Source: Histoplasma ohiense (taxonomy: Eukaryota; Ascomycota; Eurotiomycetes; Onygenales; Ajellomycetaceae). From it: a DNA stretch of 64,000 nucleotides. Shown piece by piece: positions 48,259 to 58,712 of the stretch (its first letter is position 1; the number at the start of each line of letters is the position of its first letter). A model generated the notes under the pieces. It ran no database searches, was not told the origin of the DNA, and saw only the letters and a program-made list of their open reading frames with translations. The position numbers and the translations under genes were made by a program. Location of the stretch: the NCBI GenBank assembly GCA_017607445.1, contig JAEVHH010000004.1:4464001-4528000 (forward strand). The letters are read 5' to 3'.

Positions 48259-50123
48259 CTATACCTTCGACTTAATCCTGACCCTGATATCTGTCTTTGG
48301 TTCATAAACAAGCCCGCCAGTGCTCTGTTTCGGTATCTTCCAGCCCATACCCTTGACCGGCTGAATATCCCACATTGCCAATAAACCAGAGACGAATCCC
48401 AACGTCACCCTTTCAGCAAATTTTCCATCTTGGATCACGGTATCTCCACCGCCACTCTCCACAGTCCATATCTCTGGTATTTTAAGCTCCGGCTGGGAGA
48501 GGGACTCTCGCTTTTCAGACGTTGCACCTTTGCCAGATGGCTTGTTGCTATCCACATCCTTTTGCATTAAGAACCTTTCCGGGTAGAATTCTTCCGGGTC
48601 TCCGAAGTAGTGTGAATCGGTGTTGTGAAGAGCATGGGGTATTGCGATATATTCCCCTTTTCTAAATTCATAGGTTTGCTGTTTTCGGTTCGCGATTTTT
48701 GCATCAGCCGCAGATTCGGTGAGTTTGAAATCTTCGGTGATCTTCTGGTAGGTGACTGGACAAGAATGTAAGCGAAGAGTCTCGTAGTATGTCGCTTTGA
48801 GCAAAGGGCAAGAATCAACAAGGCGATCGGCGTCCAGCGATAGTCGCGGTGGTTCTGGTAGTTGGAATCCTGCCTCTCCCGAGTTTGGCCTGCCTGCTCG
48901 AGAGTACGGAGCAATTTCCTTCATGACCTGAGAGTGGGTTGGACCATCCGCCAAAATATAAATGAGATTCCAGCATATGATTGTGTTCAATTTCGTGTCC
49001 ATAGCCCACAAGAGTGCTAGACTTTCAGAAGCCATTGAGGAAGCGGCTAGTCCAGCGTTTTTCCAAGTTCGACAGTGGCTTTGAATGAACTCGGAGGCTT
49101 CATCGATTTGACGCCAGTCGAATCCGGGGTCGTGGCCATTTTCCGCAACTTCAAAAGCGGAATGAAAGGCCTCCATGCCCTGCAAAAGCCTTCGTCGCGA
49201 CCGATATGAGGTGGGAAGTCCTGGGAAAGGAACCCACCGCTGAATGCCCAGGACAATGGCATTGAAATTATTATTAAATGTGCGAATATCATCTGGGGTA
49301 TTTGGAAGTGCTTCCATAAAGTCTTCACCCATGATTGCTGACATGACAGTTACTGCGGCAAAGTTGCGGACCAGTGTATAAAGGTTTACCTCGCAAGCTT
49401 GACCATTGCCATCACTAACTAGGGAAACGGCGCTCATCCTCTCCCACAAGGACTGATCGACTATGCTTGAGCAGAACGACAACATATTTGGAATGTTCTG
49501 TTCAATCTGCCTGAGAGCAATAGATGAACAGTTGAGTGCGAAGGGTTCTCTCATTTGAAATTCCATTAACCTACACTGAGCGTCAAAGTCTTCCCTGGTG
49601 AGATTTCTCGTATTCTCCTGCGCTCCAAAGACGCGCTCCATAACATAGTTGATGAATGCGTCCGGTGAAATTGACGATTTTTGCTCTGCCAAAAGAGCTT
49701 TTGCCAATGATGGGGAGGCGACTATATTATGTCTCCTACCGCAGATGTAGAGACTGAAAACAGGCTCCGGGGTGTTGTCTCTAAAACAAAATATTAGGAG
49801 ATGCAAATATTTAGAGCAGCAACCGCCACGAAATGTGGAGCAAGTCAAATAAAAACTGACCGAGCATGTTCAAGTAGGTTACGACGACGGAACCCGAAGG
49901 AAAGGGCATGTCCAAAGTACGGGAGCCAGTATGGAAGGATTCCAGGTCTCCTTGCTTCTCCAGCATTGGTGGATCTGAAATGGGACCGAATCCCGGAATA
50001 TGCGCGGGTTACAATGCATACTAATATAGCAGTAGCAAAGATTATCTTGAAGTATGATTCAGAAACAAACTCGGCTGCGCTCTCGCTATCCAGAGAACGG
50101 ACCGGCATACTTGTTTTCGTCAT
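48259..50123 (-). CDS. cytochrome P450-like protein lacking the heme cysteine
   Basis: Exons 49861-50123 and 48259-49780 give 594 residues, longer than usual P450s (about 500-540). An N-terminal anchor YFKIIFATAILVCIVTRAYSG (about 20-40) is followed by the Pro-rich hinge PGILPYWLPYFGHAL. The body fits CYP7/CYP8-like fungal P450s: the K-helix ETLR in ATYYETLRLHS, HALHNTDSHYFGDPEEF, and PERFLMQ. At the heme-binding loop, where GGGxxxCKGRxFAER is expected, the sequence reads GGGDTVIQDGKFAER: the axial Cys and the following Lys-Gly-Arg are replaced by Ile-Gln-Asp-Gly, with flanks in frame and well conserved (LGFVSGLLAMWDIQPV). A normal thiolate-ligated heme cannot form. Start chosen at ATG 50121-50123; an ATG-less frame continues to 50222. 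Confidence 0.82.
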
Positions 50124-51232
50124 GGGATTGCAATGATGGAAGGAGTTTGGGTATAGACAGAAGTATAAAGACCTTCGAAATTGCAGAAGTGGCCAAATCT
50201 GTATGAGCCGTGGCTGAAGCACATCAAGGCCACGAGAGAATACTCATATGCGAATGATGAAAATCGCCCATCTAGCCTTTTGAAACAACACATAGAGAGG
50301 GCATCTTGGTCTTAATGGCGGGTATCTATCTCCTCCCTAGACGAGATGCAACTGCTCTGTTGCTCCATTGAAGGAGAGCGTTGGAATAAGCTTCCGTTGC
50401 CAAGCTGCTGCTGACTAACGCTGGTACTAGCTTAGCTAACCCAACTTCCTCTTCTGGCATACTGTGGATGCATCCCAGGACGACTACAACCACAGCTCCA
50501 TCGGCGAATATGGTTTTAGATCTAGCAGGGCCAGGGCCATCCAGTATGGCCAGCAACTTTGCGGGGTCAGTTCTCTGGTTTGCAAAGGCAGATAACATTC
50601 AACAATGGTTCTCGTGAAAATGGGGAGTATCTCGTTTGTATCTACTTCTGCTTCTACTTCTACTCCTGGTACTTCTTTTCTATAAACTTTCCGTTAAAAA
50701 CCATCCCAGGGATGTTTTATCCAGGGAGAAAATGCCCTCGTTTAGGATCGCGGCGACCCCAGATTGATGGCGAATAGTTCATGAGCTTCCTCGGGCGTGT
50801 CAGCCCCAGCATGCCATCCGCAGGGTTCCACAACGCTAGTTTCCCTGACTGCCAGCAGTCTGTCCACGAACTAGCGCCAGACCCACAGTATCAGGCTGTT
50901 TTCCAACTTTCTCTCCACAATGCCCGCGAAAGCCGCTCGGTCTTTTCGTAATCAATGGATTATTAGCCGGGCGCCCTGGTGACATCGGATGGAACGGAAT
51001 GTTTGACTCGTGGAGCTAATCGAGAAATTAGTTGACTACTGATGAATGGAGTCCTGCGTTGCAACTCCAGCAAAGTCAGAGACTACTGGCTGAGGAGCTG
51101 AGGAACCCCCTTCTCCCGAACCGATATCTTATATTCTGCCTAGCAGTCATTAAATTTTACTGTTTTCTCTCTCTCGAATCCGATTCACTATCCTTAAAGG
51201 CTTCCACTGTGCACTATTCAGATGAGATCACA
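50124..51232. other. intergenic gap
   Basis: Promoter sides of the P450-like gene (minus) and the amidase (plus). A 90-codon minus-strand frame at 50326-50598 has no motif. No gene seen. Confidence 0.45.
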
Positions 51233-53247
51233 ATGTTTTTTCCAGCCTTCTTGCTAGGGATTCTACACCTGCATTCGCTACTTCCTTCTGTAGCCGCTTC
51301 GCCAGATCGTGATGGCCCCAAAGGTAACCTTCGGGTTTTCATTTTATCATATATGCCATATCTGCGCCAATTAGTTGGATGCTAAACCATGGAATTCTAG
51401 CTCACTGTCATTATCCGTCCTTAATTGATGCAACCTCGGAGCAGCTCCAGGCTGGACTGTCCAGAAGATGTTTCTCCAGCGTTGACTTAGTGAATGTTTG
51501 TTGACCATATATACGATTCACTAAAAAACCGATAACTGTACCTATGAATGGTGTTGATAAATTTTTGACGCAGGCTTATATTAAAAGGATCGCGGAGGTG
51601 AACGACACCCTGCATGTTGTGGCTGAGTTGAACCCAGATGCGGTAAATATTGCGCGGCATCTGGATGTGGAACGACGACATGGGAAAATTCGCGGGTTTG
51701 TGACTCCTAATCATTTCTTTACATTTTTTAGTACTATATTGACCATACTCGTTTAGACCACTGCATGGGCTACCCATTGTCATTAAAGGAAATATCGGCG
51801 TTGCGGACAAGATGCATACCACATGTAACTTTTCTCGAGTGCTTGGGATCCTCAGTGGAATTCCCTTTTTATGAATCTGGCAGCTGACATTAACTTCTTG
51901 TTAGCTGGTTCTTATGCCCTTCTGGGAGCAGAACTCCCCGAAGATTCAACGGTCGTGGCAAAATTGAAGGAAGCTGGCGTAATCATCTTAGGAATGGCAG
52001 GCTTAAGTGAATGGGCCGGTTTCCGCGCTTCAAATTCCAGCAATGGCTGGAGCGCCTATGGTGGCCAAGTGATTGGTTCTTATTATCCGCGACAAGACCC
52101 GGCTGGCAGCTCAAGCGGGAGCGGCGTGGCGTCGGATTTAGGTCTAGCCTTTGCCGCGCTTGGAACAGAGGTATTTTGAATTGTTCCACCCTTTCTCCAA
52201 AATGGTGTCTTGAGTCCTAAAGTTAATAACTGTGCCCAGACAAGTGGCAGCATTATTAGCCCTAGCCAACAAAACAACATTGTCGGTATCAAGCCAACCG
52301 TTGGGCTCACATCCCGCCATCTTGTAATTCCCATCAGCCAGCATCTGGACACTGTTGGGGCCATGGCCAGAACAGTTAAGGACGCTGCCAAACTCCTCCA
52401 AATTATTGCTGGCCCAGATTCTAGCGACAACTACACATCTGCATTCCCTTTTGATTGTGTCCCCGACTACCCGGCGGCTTGCCAGCATTCCGCGCTCAAA
52501 GGGAAGCGGATCGGAATCCCCACAAATGTTCTTGAGTTTCTTTCCACGGATCCTGCTGTGATTGAACCATTTAATACTGCTGTGACTCTGCTAGCTGATT
52601 CTGGGGCCATCATAGTGAGGGATGCCAACTACTCTGCATATGAAGAATTCATAACTAGTCCTTTACCGGTTCAAATTCTCTATGCGGATCTCATAAATGG
52701 GATCGCTAACTACTGCTCCGAACTGAAAACCAATCCAAACGATATCCATAATCTTTCGGACCTGCGACATTTCGTCCAAACATTTCCCCTCGAAGACTAT
52801 CCAGACCGCGACACACGTTCTTGGGATGAAGCCCTGAGGATTGGCGTTAACAACACCTCACCTGAATTCTGGCCTATATATCAAAAACTGCTGCAGATGG
52901 TTGGCGAAGGCGGTGTACTCGGTGCTCTGCGTAGGAACAATCTTGACGCTATCGTTCTTCCCAGTAACGTGTCCCCTCTCGCATCCGGCATGGCTGGCAC
53001 TCCAATGGTGACTGTGCCAATGAGCGCCTGGCCAGCAGATACGAAAGTGGTGACTAGTCCAAGGGATCTTGTGCTTTCCGCCCCTGGGATGCCCCTGGGA
53101 TTAAGCTTCATGGGCGATTTGTGGAGCGAGGAAGCTTTGATTGGGATGGCCTATGCATATGAGCAGAAGAGTCTCAAGAGGGGAACGCTGAGTAGGTATG
53201 TGGAACCGAAGACGGAATTGAAAGATGTTTTGCGAGGGGGCAAATAA
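51233..53247 (+). CDS. secreted amidase-signature family hydrolase
   Basis: Six exons (51233-51323, 51401-51495, 51574-51695, 51757-51824, 51905-52170, 52240-53247) give 549 residues. A signal peptide is visible at the start (MFFPAFLLGILHLHSLLPSV, cut probably near AASP). The Ser-cisSer-Lys triad of the family can be located: Lys in IVIKGNIGVADKM, the Gly/Ser-rich loop DPAGSSSGSGVA and the nucleophile region TSGSIISPSQQNNIVGIKP. The C-terminal VLPSNVSPLASGMAGTPMVT and APGMPLGLSFMGDLWSEEAL blocks also match. The enzyme should hydrolyse an amide outside the cell or in the secretory path; the substrate is not predictable. Several N-glycosylation sequons occur (NNTS, NYSA). Confidence 0.87.
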
Positions 53248-53566
53248 CAACGTTGCGTACTCCTTCTCTTTTTCCTGGCTCTATATATAGCGTTGCATTA
53301 CGTTTCCTCTGAGAGGACGATTCTTGTCTTCTAGTTACCTTGTTGGCTCTTCAAGTGATAATGCTGCTATTTTTCGTAGAGTACAACCATTCATCATACA
53401 GGTAATAGAGGAATAGAACTTAGCAAATTGCAACAAGAACGGAAACACCACCATCTCCAAAGCACCATGCCAAGACTCGCAAGCCAGGACAGCAAAGTAA
53501 AACTATATGTTGAGTATAGCCATCGCGTCCGTGTAAACACCTGCAAAGATAATGTGAAGCAAAGCG
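53248..53566. other. short gap between convergent genes
   Basis: 3' flanks of the amidase and yme2 genes; nothing else seen. Confidence 0.6.
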
Positions 53567-56193
53567 TTACTCCATCTCAAGGAGTTTTTTCAACAAGGAA
53601 GCCTTCCTTTCATATTTCTCCAAATTAACCTGCGAGCCGCTCAACTTTCCCAGTAACCAACGGACCCGTGGTGCTACTTCACCCGGTTGCTTCGGGAAGG
53701 ACCCAAGTACCTGTAATTCCTTCTCTAGATTTTGGATATTTTGATTCTCGATCGCAATTAACCGGGCCAATATCGCCAGTTCGAACCGACTTCTCAAGGC
53801 CTTATTGTCGGTAAGTTGTTTAAAGGCCGCACGGTATACTGGTCTTCCCGGTTTGATTGATGACGGAGAGCCGTCAATAGTGCAAACGGATATAAGCTCT
53901 GTATGCTGGAGGGCCTGGACCACGGCCTCGCCACCGCTTTTGAATAGGGGATGGAGCAAAATGGCATTGTATCGCAGCGTTTCTAAATCGCTCTTTCCAA
54001 ATTTCGAAATGAGATACCAAGCCTGTTCTGCCGACCACGGCGAGTTCTTGGTGGTGGGGAGATCGAGGATAAAGGTTTTTAAAATCTCAGCAGAAGCATC
54101 ATTGATTATTCGTTGGACGGCATCTATGTTTATGGATTAGCAAGTGAACGTAATATCAGAAGAAAATACCAACCCTTTGGCGTTGATCCGGTTTTGATCA
54201 TTCGAGCTAGGAACTCGAGGTCGGTCAGGCGTCCGCCCAGAGCTTGGATGGCATCATCAAGGCCTTCCATATGTTGCAGACTCTCAGGAGCGTCGCTTCG
54301 CTGGTTTCCCTCACCCTCAGCTCGAATATGTTCAAGGACGAAGCGCTTGGCCACTTCCGATGAGCAGTCCTGTAATGACATCTGGTGGAAAACTGTGCTC
54401 GGAAGAGCTCTGCTCAAAGACTTCGAAGCTGAAACATCCTCCGTCAAAAATATTACACGAGCAACGTTAGAAGTGGTCACCGCTGCTGCCCATTCAGCTA
54501 GTTTGTCATAAATCATCGGATTTTCGTTGTTTTTATGCAAGAAATTGTCGATTATCACAACTGGGCGCCTTTCTGGGTGAGCTTCCAGGTACTCTTCGTC
54601 GCTGAGATTGGCATCTTTGTCATCTTTTCCTCTCCCCTCAAGAGCCACTTTTTTTAATGCATTCGCAGTATTCTGCAATATCTTTCCGAGCTGGGCATCT
54701 AGCGTTTCTGAGAAACCAGCCTTTGCACCTGTAGTTCCTTGGATCGCCAGATCTATCACGCTGCTGACGCTATTCATCCAGGAAAACACAGGTCGATAGC
54801 CAACCTCAGCAGCGGCAGCATTGATTGTGGCGCTGTCGCCATTGGCATCTTGGATGGGTTTGCAATCTATAACCAATTTGGGTTCACGATCCTGCAACAC
54901 TTCATCCAGAACGAGCTCCTTCTTGCAAGAACCACGCGGTCCTTGGATTATGATTAAAGTACTGGCAACTTCGAGCAGCCAACTTTGGATAACTTGAATA
55001 TCGCCTTTCCGGTCTTCCCATACCGCTCTTAGCCCTCCAGGCTCCGAACGATGGTGCCCGAACAAAATGATTTCGTTCGCTTTACTAGCTTGCCGTTGCA
55101 CCCATTGCCAGACAATGTTATCTTTCAGGTGAAGAGGCGGCTTGATTCGAATTTTAATGGAGAAAGTGCGGATTGGATCGAATATGATGACGGTAAGAGT
55201 TGCGAGAAGTGCCGCCAGAATGGGAATTACGATTCTTGGGTGGTTGAATAACCAATCCCGTAACCAATTCCCTTTCGTTTTCTGTTCATAGGTGATTTTG
55301 AGAAGGGTCCCTGACTTCCCTCCCCCTTCACCCTCGGAAACCTTGAACCCGTGTAGGCAATTTTTAGCTGTTATTGCACTCCGAAGTCTGTTGAATTCAA
55401 TGAACGCATACCGCGGCACAACTTTGGAATCCGATGATTGCGCCACAATGTCTGTCAACTTCCCATAGCGCCTGGCCAACGAATACAATGTTTCCTGGGT
55501 CAATTCTGCTGCAGCTGCTTCAGGAAATGTCGGGAGAAATTCAACTTTGAGTTTTCTGCTAGGAACGCGATAAAGATCTTCTATCCACGGTCGACCTCGC
55601 ACCAAAGCAATACGGTTAGCGTAAAAAGGGTTAAACCATGGCCTGATAGGGTTCTTCATCAGATAATCTTTTAGTTGGTACGCCAGCTCTGTAGCGTCAA
55701 CCCCAGGCCCGTGGGTGAACTTGACAAAGGCACCGCCCTCGTCATAGCGAGGAATAACTTCGGTTATTTCACCGCGTAGTTCGGGCGGTAACGCTCGCTG
55801 CACTACGGACAAGGGTTCTGCAGCTGCAAGATCCGGTCTATCTATCCGCTTCTTGAGGTCCGTAGAAACAGAGCCGGTCGTTGGAGTGGTGAATGGAATT
55901 TCACGTAGCCACTTTAATCTGAGCGGAAATAAGCCTGAGATGCTGCCAGATCAGTCCTGACAAAGATAGTTCATATTGATGACAGAAGTATGCATACTGT
56001 CAATATAGGCTATAGCTTCATTTGTACCAGCTTGTATATGGCCTGATTCGTATCCTCGGGACTGGATGGTGGCACGGCTTAAACTGGTATGGAGTTGCCT
56101 AGGGGCGACGATACGACGAGATACTCCCCAAGCAATATTGGCGGGAAGGTAGCGAGGTGTCTTTAGACACGCCTTCCCCAGCATATATATCAT
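53567..56193 (-). CDS. yme2: mitochondrial escape protein 2 (Yme2/RNA12)
   Basis: Integral inner mitochondrial membrane protein that keeps mtDNA nucleoids in place. Exons 55998-56193, 54174-55934 and 53567-54123 give 837 residues. The N terminus (MIYMLGKACLKTPRYLPANI and on to LHTSLSR) is a basic presequence. An RRM-like domain lies about 195-285 (RYAFIEFNRLRSAITAKNCL), a membrane span near PILAALLATLTVIIF, and then the RNA12 domain, with a P-loop-like IIIQGPRGSCKKELVLDEVL and VVIIDNFLHKNNENPMIYD. A coiled C terminus ends RKASLLKKLLEME. An alternative 5' exon (MTTMGRQHS at about 56220-56246) could splice to GCGTGTCTAAAG; I prefer the ATG at 56191-56193 because its presequence is complete without an intron. 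Confidence 0.88.
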
Positions 56194-56665
56194 ATTGAAA
56201 GAAAGCAAGCCCTTACCGAATGCTGACGACCCATCGTGGTCATGTTCAGCAGTGGCTGTTGTTCATGCTTTTTCAATCAGGGACATCTCTGCTATGACGT
56301 AATTGGAAAGTGGACATCTTAGTCATCATCTTGGGCCAATCAATCATGTGATATATTCTACATCGACCTAAACCTTTTTTGAGCCGCAATATCAGGTTCT
56401 GTTTTATCGCGAGGAGCTACATGTCAATAGAGAGATCTTGGGTCTAGCCCACAGGTATGGCTGATATTGGATTCCGCGATAGGACCCGCATATAACACAG
56501 CATAAGCATACCCTGCGCATTGGGCCAATGGGACAAGTGTTGCTGTCAAGCAATTGATCAGTCGAATTACATCGAATTACAATTTTTCTACGCCCTCCGC
56601 GACTCATTCAAACCTACTCCCTCCCTTCCCCATAGCCCTGTCGTCAATCGCATCTGGAACACACG
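56194..56665. other. divergent promoter yme2 / Emi1-like
   Basis: Shared upstream region of two genes with mitochondrial-type products. No further feature recognised. Confidence 0.45.
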
Positions 56666-57355
56666 ATGGGCTGGTGGTGGAACTCCACTCCCAGCCAGGG
56701 GGAATCGCTCTCACAGCCTGAACCTCCCCGCTCGACAGACAGCCGTGAGCCCGCTCCACGAGCACGTCCCAACCCCGTCATGAGCCGCGATGAACTCGCC
56801 GACTTAGAGCTGGCAACCTTTATAAAGAGTCTTCGAGATGGGAATGATGATACTTCCCAATCCTCGCACCCACCACAGCCGCCATCATCGACACCACTCT
56901 CGCCCAGCAGCAAACCCACATCCACCCCACCTTCTCCCACCCGTAGTACCGATCCCACTGATCCCACCGAAACCCCCGCCAACATCTCCCCCGAAACCCT
57001 GTACCCAACCAGCATGTCGTGCCGATCGGCCTTCGACTACGCCTTCTTTTGCCAGTCGCTCGGCGGCCAATGGGTCAACGTGTACCGCTACGGCGAGCTG
57101 CGCTCATGCAGCGAGCACTGGTCCGATTTCTGGTTCTGCATGCGCACCCGCTCCTACTCCGCGGAGGAGAAGGCGAGGATGGTCGCCGACCGGTACCGCA
57201 GGAAGGCTGTCAAGTACAAGACCGGGCCGAGCAGTGAGGATGTGTGGGACGTGCGGACGGAGCCGGTAAAGGGTGCGTTTCAGGGGGATTTGAAGGCGCT
57301 GGAGAGAGAAATGATGATGAAAGCGGCGGCGCAGGTGGGGGAAGGCGAACGGTGA
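56666..57355 (+). CDS. Emi1/DUF3128-like twin-cysteine protein
   Basis: Single exon, 229 residues. The first 110 residues are Ser/Pro/Thr-rich and probably disordered. The conserved domain is about 118-180: SCRSAFDYAFFCQSLGGQWV, NVYRYGELRSC and EHWSDFWFCMRTRSYS, with cysteine pairs spaced as C-x9-C (CRSAFDYAFFC and CSEHWSDFWFC), followed by a basic helix (KARMVADRYRRKAVKYK). This matches the DUF3128 family with yeast Emi1, needed for early meiotic gene induction. The twin C-x9-C pairs suggest oxidative import into the mitochondrial intermembrane space, which is inference. The C terminus ends in a helix with Met/Lys/Ala. Confidence 0.83.
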   Translation: MGWWWNSTPSQGESLSQPEPPRSTDSREPAPRARPNPVMSRDELADLELATFIKSLRDGNDDTSQSSHPPQPPSSTPLSPSSKPTSTPPSPTRSTDPTDPTETPANISPETLYPTSMSCRSAFDYAFFCQSLGGQWVNVYRYGELRSCSEHWSDFWFCMRTRSYSAEEKARMVADRYRRKAVKYKTGPSSEDVWDVRTEPVKGAFQGDLKALEREMMMKAAAQVGEGER

Positions 57356-58622
57356 AGAGTGGGCGGGGCGCTTGGTGTGCTTGAAGGTCTCAGGTCTCAG
57401 ACCGCTGTTGAATTTTTGTCTGTATGGGTTGATTTATTTAAAGCTTTGTTGTGCTTTTTATGTTTTGGCGATGGACTATGTAACGATATTTTGTTTTTGG
57501 CTTGAGGTTCTCATCGATACCGCGCCCCCGCTTGATTTCATATCATTTTCAATGGTATGAATAATGGATATACTGTACAGTACATAATGTAGCAGGGAAA
57601 AAAAAAATACAAAGAAGATCTTCTTAACTCATGGGATCTCCCTAAGACGGGGAAAGAGGCAGGGTAGGGAGGGGAATCGGTGGCTTTCCGCGTTCCCAAC
57701 CACAGTCTCAGCGAGACAACCGCGCTGACTGCTGTCTGTCCTGTCCCTCCTCGCATGTTCTCTGGGTTTGAACGGAAAAAAAAAAAAAAAAATCTTTTCA
57801 CTTTCTCCTTGCCAATGAAGGTGTACATGACATGGCATGGATTGCTCTTCTCCTCTTGTAAGTTACCCATAATAATAAATAGTTTTTGGATTTCTAAAGA
57901 TAACCAACCCCCTTAGAAGAAACCCCCTTGACAATATGTTCCGGGTGAGGAAGAAGGAAAGGAAAGGAAAGGAGACACAATACAAGGCTGAAAACTGATG
58001 ACAGAGAGTTGAACTAACTAGTGACAGAAAAATGCGGTTAGATTTTAAATTTTTAGCTACAGTGTGCTGGCCATGTTAAATAAAAAAAAACCTGAGCAGC
58101 CAGCCGTGATGAGAATATGCTTAAAAAAAAAAAAAAGAAAGAAAGAAAGAAAGAAAAAATCTCCCCAAAGAGCAGTAAATAACCAAAATGAGAACTTGAC
58201 CGTCCCATGCCACCTCACCCCCCACCCCCCCACCCCAAAAGAGAAAACAAACTAGAAAACGTGGCCGGTAGCGGGTATTCTGAACGAAACAACACGAGCG
58301 AATAAATAATAAATAAACAAATCGCATCACGGCAGTTTGCCAGAGAAGCTTTCTCCAAAAAAAGAAGAAAAATCCCGTTTCCGTCTCATCAACTCGTTCC
58401 AAACTGTCTGTGTTTTTTCTGGAAATGGGAAATTCCAAAATCCTGTGTGAACGATACCCATGGGAGGACCCCCCCGGCGGGGGGAGACTCAAGAGGCCGA
58501 CACAAAAGTTATCAATATTGTGTGTCTGCGAGCCCCAGGCCCCCCAGTTTGCCTCATGAGCTTTGTTTGACGTGATATGTCCAGCTCGCACCGCCATCAG
58601 CCAATGAATGGCCCGTGTCCGA

Positions 58623-58656
<34 letters not shown>

Positions 58657-58712
58657 GCGGCAGAGCTCCCTTAAGACAGCGCTAAGATACCATTTCATTC
58701 CTATTCCAGCTC
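57356..58712. other. intergenic gap rich in simple repeats
   Basis: Between convergent 3' ends. Poly-A tracts near 57598-57608, 57776-57792 and 58123-58135, a GAAA tract at about 58135-58157, a C-rich stretch near 58215-58240 and (TA)n at 58625-58653. No gene seen. Confidence 0.55.
58625..58653. repeat. (TA)n microsatellite
   Basis: About 14 TA units, 60 bp past the glutamate synthase stop codon. Confidence 0.9.

Noticed and set aside
48227..48262. Alternative 3' exon of the P450-like gene after KSK
   Set aside because: GTATAG could serve as donor, but the next acceptor leads to a stop within a few codons and the normal C terminus is already present.
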